A stretch of 5,339 bases of DNA from Pirellulales bacterium (GTDB lineage: Bacteria; Planctomycetota; Planctomycetia; Pirellulales; Thermoguttaceae), in contig JAUWHT010000134.1 in NCBI GenBank assembly GCA_030605745.1, forward strand, positions 1 through 5,339, read 5' to 3'. Numbering within the stretch: the stretch's first letter is position 1; each line of letters begins with the position of its first letter. Position numbers and translations under genes: made by a program. Of this stretch, positions 5,105 to 5,339 are shown in pieces. A model generated the notes under the pieces. The model did no database searches. It saw only the letters and a program-made list of their open reading frames with translations, and was not told where the DNA came from.

Positions 5105-5335
5105 CTACGCCGGTATCGACTCGCGTTGCATCTCGACCTTCGACACGCGGAATCCGGCCCGCTCGATGTCGGCTATCGCGGAAGAGATGGCCGCCTGTAG
5201 CAACTCTGCGTTTCGCTCGAAGAGCAGTTCCATGCCGCTGGCATGACCTCGGATCGATGCGTCAGTGCATCCGGCGCTGCCCAGCGCATCGGTCGCATCG
5301 AGGATTTCATCATGTGTCATCGCCGGAGCGGACAC
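5105..5335 (-). CDS. Small conserved-looking hypothetical protein
   Basis: The product is 71-76 residues with no membrane segment or signal peptide. Visible pattern: MTHDEILDATDAL (helix), a short GCTDASIRGHASG stretch, the strand MELLFERNA, a helix ELLQAAISSAIADIERAG and a final strand FRVSKVEMQRE. The block with a G-C-(T/D)-D-A motif, F(x)R and an AI.SAI.D(I/V)..AG helix resembles a widespread class of small uncharacterised, sometimes DNA-binding-annotated, proteins (recollection). The first possible start in the window is GTG 5335; ATG at 5320 fits the family-like N-terminus better, but neither has a visible Shine-Dalgarno and the frame stays open to the window edge, so it may begin further right. 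It converges on the thioredoxin-like gene with a 92 nt gap. No function is assigned. Confidence 0.6.
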   Translation of the reverse strand: MSAPAMTHDEILDATDALGSAGCTDASIRGHASGMELLFERNAELLQAAISSAIADIERAGFRVSKVEMQRESIPA

Positions 5336-5339
5336 GATT

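Noticed and set aside
1..5339. CRISPR array, tRNA or rRNA genes
   Set aside because: No regularly spaced repeats of the right size and no tRNA- or rRNA-like stretches were seen by eye.

Overview
The window looks like a planctomycete chromosome segment (probably Pirellulales-like; inferred, not proven). The reasons are moderately high GC coding sequence, an exported thioredoxin-like protein ending in an SHD1 domain, a large exported LamG-type protein, and small antitoxin-like genes of a kind I associate with planctomycetes. Plus-strand genes fill most of it; one small minus-strand gene closes the right end.

Layout. 1-1572 is the 3' part of an SLC13/DASS-type anion permease with two cytosolic RCK_C (TrkA-C) domains. 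Directly after its stop codon sits a 186 bp MITE-like palindromic element (1573-1758), flanked by TAA on both sides and enclosing a 32 bp-arm hairpin. A sigma70-type promoter (TTGCCA-17-TAGAAT) and a good Shine-Dalgarno then lead into an exported protein of 563 residues (1834-3525). In it a seven-repeat beta-propeller appears to be nested inside a split LamG domain. Next comes an 18-codon remnant of a permease 3' end (3527-3583) and a second copy of the same promoter, leader and first codons (3596-3667). That copy drives an 84-residue antitoxin-like protein (3653-3907), followed by a ribbon-helix-helix antitoxin (3936-4220). No toxin gene accompanies either one. Overlapping the RHH stop is a secreted thioredoxin-like/SHD1 gene (4217-5012) carrying an in-frame UGA at the first cysteine of its CGPC motif and a one-base frameshift. 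After a short repeat-bearing convergent gap, a minus-strand gene for a 71-76 residue protein (5105-5335) runs to the window edge.

How it fits together. The tail of the permease, the spacer, the promoter and the first codons are present twice, on either side of the LamG-propeller gene. Removing the MITE from the first copy brings the two copies into register, which supports both the MITE insertion and the duplication. The LamG-propeller gene therefore seems to have acquired the promoter and first codons of the small antitoxin-like gene. The 3' part of the window reads as an eroding accessory patch. The most provocative signal is the UGA at the redox cysteine, followed by a SECIS-like hairpin. 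It is either a selenocysteine codon (UGPC active site) or a nonsense mutation in a decaying gene; the nearby frameshift favours decay or sequence error unless the contig is verified.
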